Made by a program: the position numbers and the translations under genes. 64,000 bases of DNA from Panaeolus papilionaceus (lineage: Eukaryota > Basidiomycota > Agaricomycetes > Agaricales): assembly GCA_015501605.1 (NCBI GenBank), contig JADNRZ010000029.1, positions 248,001-312,000 on the forward strand, read 5' to 3'. Of this stretch, positions 58,952 to 64,000 are shown piece after piece. The first letter of the stretch is position 1. Each line of letters begins with the position of its first letter. The notes beneath the pieces are model-generated. The model saw only the letters and a program-made list of their open reading frames with translations. It ran no database searches and had not been told where the DNA came from.

Positions 58952-60843
58952 ACGCTGTTGTCTGCAGCGTTCGTGTATACTTCTACGTTGAAGAATGGTG
59001 GAGGTAAGCCATCCCTTTCAAATATTGGTTTATCCATCTATATGGGTGAAGGCGGTATCAATCATGAAAATTTGTATACAACTCCCGTGCATTCTCCACC
59101 CTCGCCTCGCATCTTTCCTTACCCTGAAATCATCGCTAATTAAGCAATCTTTCCTTTCTGACAGCCCCGACGAGCGAGCACATTGTAACAAAACAGCCAA
59201 CTCAACAAATGCCCATCTTCAACACTGTGCTTCCCCACCCTTGAATTTTCAGATTTTACTCTTTCACCCTCTTGTTTCTGTAACTCTGTTCCTTCCAACC
59301 CTTTCTTCCGTTCTCGCTCAGGGGTCAGGCCGCCGGATGGACGAATTGAGATGGATCTGGTCATCCGCTTGTAGGTCTGCGTGATCAGGATGTATGATGT
59401 CACCGATGACGTCATCACTCCCCGGTCACGTTTTAGCCCCTGTTTTCATCCCGTTCCTTGGCGTGGCCCTCGCCATTCCTCGACCGTCCTTAGCTCCGTG
59501 TTGAATTTCGTTTGCCTTCGTCTCTATATCCCTCTTTATCACTACTTTGTACTTTATCCTGCCTTGCTTAATATCTTTTCTTCTTGTTGTACCTTTCGTT
59601 TCTCGTTATTTTTCGTTTTGTCGAATCGCAGTCTTGCTGTCCTGGTTTGAATTTCGTTTTGTTTGTTTTTTTTCTTTCGGTTTACTTGGGCTTGGGCTTT
59701 TGGATGTACTCGACAACATATCTACATACGTACAATCTATATAAATTTATATATTCTCTTTTATCTTATTTTCTTGTTTTTGATCTTGTCTTTCTGTCTC
59801 TGCCGCCCTCTTTTCCCCCTTTCGAAACTCGCCGTGCTTTCAATTTCATTTTTATCCTTCGTATAAATACTGTTTCTTTCGATACTTTGTGCTAGGTACA
59901 TAGAACCTCTCCCTCGGGTATCCACCCTGCATACTTGTATATATCTTGTATAACTTGCTTGTAGTACTACAGATAAACGAGTGTGGTCTATTTCTTTCTT
60001 CCCATCGAAACTTTATCATCGAGTGACTGTACGGGGCACCTGTTAACCCGAATAGGATAAGAAGCAATAAAACGGGACGAGGTGAAATGGTGGGGATGAG
60101 CAGTAAAGTTTCGAAGCCCTGCTGATGCGGCATTCCTCAGGTGCATGATGGGCAAAGGAAACAACGATCCGATGATATCATGAAGGTCAGCGGTACGTGC
60201 TACGCCGTCAACTGGAGCTTCGAAGGTCCGAAGTGAAATCATTCAGACGAATGAATGATATATGAACAACGTTAACGACTCTGGACCGCAGGATGAATGA
60301 TGAACATTGATTACTGGGCTGTTTAAGGTGATACACGTTTTAAATCGACGGCCAGATAGACATATGGCGTAGACATGAATGAACGCTGACCATTGACGGA
60401 ACGACACGATGTCGGACTCGAGTTCACAAAGACGTTGAAACGTCGATCATGATGCATTATTAATATTGTGGTCGGTCCGAGGTATCATCTGACATCAACT
60501 CGAATGTCACGATCAACGTCGTCGTTGACATCGAAGGCCCGTCTGTGCACTTTTGTGTGCATGTCATTATCAATTTAATGATTGATGCGCATTCGTAGGA
60601 GCCGACGTCAGGAGCCGGGGTTTCCAAAACGAGGTGTTTCGGAGAGGTATTTTGGGATCAATTTCGTGATGCTGTAAACTATGAATAGAACCAGATGCTC
60701 GACCGACATCGGAGCAGTCTGTTCAACGTCGAATTGTAGTCGGTATTTTACAGTAGATCTCGTAGGGCCATATATTTTAGTCCACCAGTAAATCAAGTGT
60801 GCAACAGCAGTGTTGATTTTGTCGTAGCCTACTATTAGCTGAG
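58952..60843. other. Long intergenic region, T-rich
   Basis: From 59500 to 59900 the plus strand is strongly pyrimidine-rich (TTTCTTTC-type). The open frames here are low-complexity artefacts. 60300-60600 has none of note. Probably 3' UTR of the phosphatase followed by non-coding DNA. Confidence 0.4.
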
Positions 60844-61236
60844 TCAATTCAAGGTATTCCGCAGCACCTTAGCCCTCTTCAGCTTCCGTCGTTGTTTCTT
60901 CAATGCGAGGTCCTTCGCGAACCTGCGCCAAATCATCGCTCTCAACTTCTCATCTTTATAAACCCTACCTCAATGCATTAGTGACACTCATAACCAAAGT
61001 TTAAAACAAACTGTAACTCACACTTCCCCACCCCCCTGACTTGCATTCTGAATCCCATTCGATGACCACGCATTGTGCAAGAACGCCCTCATGACATCGT
61101 CAGCGACGATGTAGCAAAACTTCAGATTACCAGATGTAAGATAAAAGCACCAGAACTTGGCATAGTCCGTGAGTTGCTGAGGCGCGAGCATCCATGAGTT
61201 TGCCTCGACGAGGCTCGTCGTTGGCTTTTCCGCCAC
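60844..61236 (-). pseudogene. 3' fragment of a nucleotidyltransferase-like gene
   Basis: The minus-strand frame VEANSWMLAPQQLTDYAKFW then LKFCYIVADDVMRAF parallels IEANSWELCFANERDEYKAE and FKFRYMVADPEVADY in the gene at 40.1 kb. An intron (GTGAGT...AAAG, about 60967-61022) leads to a basic last exon, KDLALKKQRRKLKRAK, that the other gene lacks. No upstream part with the GS...DxD signature is present before the neighbouring F-box remnant. Either a fragment or a strongly shortened gene. Confidence 0.5.
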
Positions 61237-61299
61237 TACTGCTAGTGCTCATCATCATCTCACTGCAATTCAGTATGGTTCATGCTGCGATAAGTCCCA

Positions 61300-62387
61300 A
61301 TGTTACCTAGCGTCCATTTCCATCCTTCGTCATTTCTCGCGATACCCATCTTTCACTTACCTCACGTGTCGTGGAATCCGGGTCTCCCTTCCAGATGCCC
61401 TCAGTTTGGGGTCTGTCCAGTCACTAACCTTGAAAGAGTGCAAGATAGGCGCCGCACCTTTCCAAAATCAGGCACAAGCATGTCACCTCTCGCTGAAGAA
61501 CTTACGCATCTCTACTGTTTACGCTTTTCCTTTCCAAGTCCTCCAATATTGCCCCGACCTTCAAATCATAGACTCAGACAATTTGACATTGAAATTGCTA
61601 GCCGTGCTTCCCTGCTTGAGCATACCGTGGACTGGAACATCGTCGTTGTTTACAGCCATCTTCACACCATTTTATTCAACGACCCACACGGTATCTCGCG
61701 GCTGAAGCCCCTGGGCAACTGGCGTTCCCAGCAGTGGATATCTTGAAGATACCCGTTAGGAATTACCGTGAGCGCGACTACGATGCTTTGTACAAAATAA
61801 TACGACACGTGAAGAATATCCTGCTTTTGCGCACTAATGGTCGGTCTACGGCTTAACCTACGGCCTTATGTCCACTAACACCTTATTTGCGTACAGGGTG
61901 GGCAACTCAGCTTGACCGTTGCCTGACAAGATTAGTAACCGACTTCACCCTCGAGTACCATGAACCGAACCATGCTATCTCCTTCATTTTGAACGGTCTT
62001 TGCCGTGCACTTTCTCGTATAAAAGGAGACAATAACCTTGAATATATCTATATTATGGTGTCAGTCAACGCAAGTAGGATTCAGGAGTGGAAAGAAGTGT
62101 CTCTTCCACATTGGAGAGCATTCGATGAGGCTCTGGTTGGCGCCGCGTGCTCGGAATTTCCGAAACTGCAGCTGGTGACTATTTCGATAGAGGACTTTTA
62201 TCTTGAACATGGCCGCGACGAGGCTAACTCGAGAGTTCGAAATTCGGTGCGGAATTTCTGGAGAGCTGCGTTGCCGTCGCTCTATAAATTTTATATGACT
62301 TTGTTCGGAACACTATTGGAGTCGAATATGGAGTCGATCTGGTATATACGTTTTCGACGTAGGGAGTATATTAACTCAGAACTGTAA
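61300..62387 (+). pseudogene. 5'-truncated, frameshifted F-box/LRR-like gene
   Basis: Leucine-rich codons appear in one frame (GSVQSLTLKECKIG; LSLKNLRISTVYAFPFQVLQ), then the reading shifts near 61610-61630 to FPAVDILKIPVRNYRERDYD. It is spliced (GTCGGT...GTACAG) to an intact last exon, LVTDFTLEYHEPNHAISFIL through SLPHWRAFDEALV to RNFWRAALPSL. The last exon corresponds to the PWEQLDHLL and FRDFWTRSLTVL positions of the gene at 13.1 kb. No F-box is present upstream. Confidence 0.6.
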
Positions 62388-63255
62388 CTTCAATGTAATT
62401 AGGAGGCAGCGATAGTTACCACCATTTTCTGAACGATAGGCCAAAATTGACAGCAGTGATGTGCCGACTCGGGCTTGGGCTGACAGCCCGGCCTTGGGCT
62501 GGCTGAAGGTGGCTCTGGCTTTGATGCACGCCAGAATTTCGAGTCAGGGAAATCGTTGCTGTTTCTCCTCAGATGAATTATGTACGGATTTTAATTTGGA
62601 CTATGTACATAGCATGAAGACACAAGAGGCGTACTAGTAGCGTAGTTACCCCGAGTCCGAGTCTGATTATGGCGAGGGAGGATAACGGCATCCCGACACC
62701 TCTTCACACATAACGTTCTTCGACATGGTTTATACTGAAATTCTCTATTCAATCTCTTTGAAATCACAAAGCCACAGTAATTTTTATGTAACAGTGCACG
62801 CTATGTTACGAAATATGACCTACCTGGAGTATGTATATATTGCCCGCACCCTGTCTGTAGTTTAAACGACAAGGTCGGACAGGGACTGCACATACATAAT
62901 CATTCAATGAACTCGAATCCCCATTCAGAAAGCACAGAGTTGGACATGGAGATTGTATTCCTCAGGAACCCGAGCGAAGGGTGCCAGCAGATGCTATTCA
63001 TTAATTAAAGAAGGAATGGGGAGATGAAAGGGGGCCGGGATGGACAGGTCGGGACACGACAGACAGACGACAGGGAACGACATGAGTGACCAATACCCGG
63101 CAAGTCAGGAGTGGTTATATCAGCGTTTACAATATATGTGTTCTGTGCACTTCGAACTAAGACGACGTGGTCTGGCTGGCTGAACGGGTGATCCTTCTGT
63201 ATGATGGTTAATTTAATTCAGATAACGAATGTTCGAATGCGTTGGGCTTCTGATG
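62388..63255 (-). repeat. Empty-site copy of the duplicated block (distal part)
   Basis: From about 62640 this is the reverse complement of 53640-54340 (GATTGAATAGAGAATTTCAG; GTTTAAACTACAGAC; CCTGAGGAA). Before 62640 there is unique sequence, including a GGCTTGGGCTGACAGCCCGG palindromic repeat at about 62472-62500. Confidence 0.65.
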
Positions 63256-63561
63256 TCAATGCTTGCTTATTGAGATCACATCCGGGGAATCAGAGGGAAA
63301 TGTAATAATTAACATTTTCATCGAATCGCGGTAGAAGATTTGATGATTTACACCAGCTACGTAGGTGGGAGGGCCTGAGTAGGCTTTAACGTGGTCATAC
63401 AGGCACTGTACCTCTGTCAGCGTGAGGTTAACATTAAAAGTGGAGCGTGCCTCGGGTTTCGCAGTACGTAGCGGTGCAGGCTCCTGGAGTGGATCGACAA
63501 AATAAGAAGGAGCTGGCGAGGGTGTCCATGATCCCGTCATCAGACTTTGCTTTGTACCCAT
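63256..63561 (-). CDS. Hypothetical 101-aa protein, intact copy
   Basis: An ATG-initiated frame (ATG at 63561) reads MGTKQSLMTGSWTPSPAPSY through NVNLTLTEVQCLYDHVKAYS to YRDSMKMLIITF and ends SISKH. The corresponding sequence at 53.37-53.75 kb keeps the same residues in pieces (GLNHKICYRD, MKMLNIT) but is broken by frameshifts. That contrast suggests this copy was, or is, coding. No known domain; it may be one exon of a longer gene. Confidence 0.45.
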   Translation of the reverse strand: MGTKQSLMTGSWTPSPAPSYFVDPLQEPAPLRTAKPEARSTFNVNLTLTEVQCLYDHVKAYSGPPTYVAGVNHQIFYRDSMKMLIITFPSDSPDVISISKH

Positions 63562-64000
63562 TCGAGATTGCGGAAGGCATGTTCATTTGGTCAATTGATG
63601 GCGGTCACAAGGGACTTCCGAATATGAACAAACTGAGGGTCCCTTTCTCAGTTTAACCTCTGAGATCAGAAAAAGTCTTGCAAGCATCGTGAACGTCAGG
63701 GTTTCGAGTATAAGGAGCGACTCCAATTGAACTTCAATCAAGCCTCACAGGCAAAATTCAATTCAAATCATGGTCATGAGCAACTTATTCAAAGTACATA
63801 GTGATGGCTTCTATAATATATGATGGATAGCGGGGCAGGCGAGGACAGGCGGGGAGGTCGAGGAAAGCAATATGGTGCTGCAAGTAATCACACGCAATCC
63901 TCAAAAAGGATCATGCATCACGTCTAGCCACCTCTGAATTGACATGGGCCTCTAATCTTGCTTTTATCCAATAGCCACATGGCATCAGCCGAACCCCTTC
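63562..64000 (-). repeat. Empty-site copy of the duplicated block (junction and proximal part)
   Basis: Reverse complement matches 46575-46980 (63625 to the window end) and then 53322 onward (from about 63625 down). The junction reads CTCAG then TTTGTTCATATTCG with nothing between, where the other copy holds the 6.3-kb element. The match runs off the window end. Confidence 0.8.

Noticed and set aside
59381..59895. Overlapping hydrophobic plus-strand frames rich in Phe/Leu/Ser
   Set aside because: They come from a pyrimidine-rich tract; composition alone explains them, and there is no start or splice context.

Overview
The window looks like a chromosomal segment of a filamentous basidiomycete (Agaricomycetes-like). 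Genes are cut by many short GT-AG introns of about 50-80 nt. The families present (CYP63-like P450, F-box/LRR-like proteins in many copies, AIG1-like GTPases, TOK potassium channel, alpha-kinase, GH15) are typical of mushroom genomes. I found no rRNA or tRNA gene and no CRISPR. Gene models were spliced by eye; starts use ATG codons I could see in the sequence.

Layout. 1.9-5.5 kb: a P450 (-) with a 1-kb inverted-repeat element inside one intron. 6.6-9.3 kb: an intact TOK-type K+ channel (-). 9.6-12.0 kb: a young 5'-truncated LINE with a 17-bp target duplication and poly(A). 12.2-21.4 kb: two complete F-box genes, several F-box fragments and a pogo/Fot1-like transposase. 21.5-26.5 kb: a large GH15 gene (-), with a stray inverted copy of its 3' end at 28.3 kb. 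28.5-35.6 kb: two related GTPases (-), a 3' fragment of a third, a coiled-coil protein and other fragments. 36.2-37.4 kb: a histidine phosphatase (-). 37.8 and 41.4 kb: two short non-autonomous DNA elements (Tc1/mariner-like and hAT-like). 40.1 kb: a nucleotidyltransferase-like gene. 42.8-45.5 kb: a second TOK copy in inverted orientation, carrying a 1-nt frameshift.

The most interesting unit is at 46,981-53,321. It is a 6.3-kb DNA transposon with about 25-bp terminal inverted repeats (TAG...CTA) and a 6-bp TCAGCT duplication. It carries two divergent genes, an atypical alpha-kinase with a Cys-rich N-terminus and a multi-exon integrase-like (DDE, rve-type) transposase, sharing a 543-bp promoter region. 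The flanks of the element match an inverted paralogous block at 62.6-64.0 kb that lacks the insertion, so the window contains its own empty site. An 851-bp solo LTR later landed inside intron 6 of the transposase gene. Both this LTR and the P450 element sit in introns and leave the exons intact.

54.5-64 kb: a small orphan gene, a dual-specificity phosphatase, a nucleotidyltransferase-like 3' fragment, a decayed F-box copy, and the empty-site block with a 101-aa orphan ORF.
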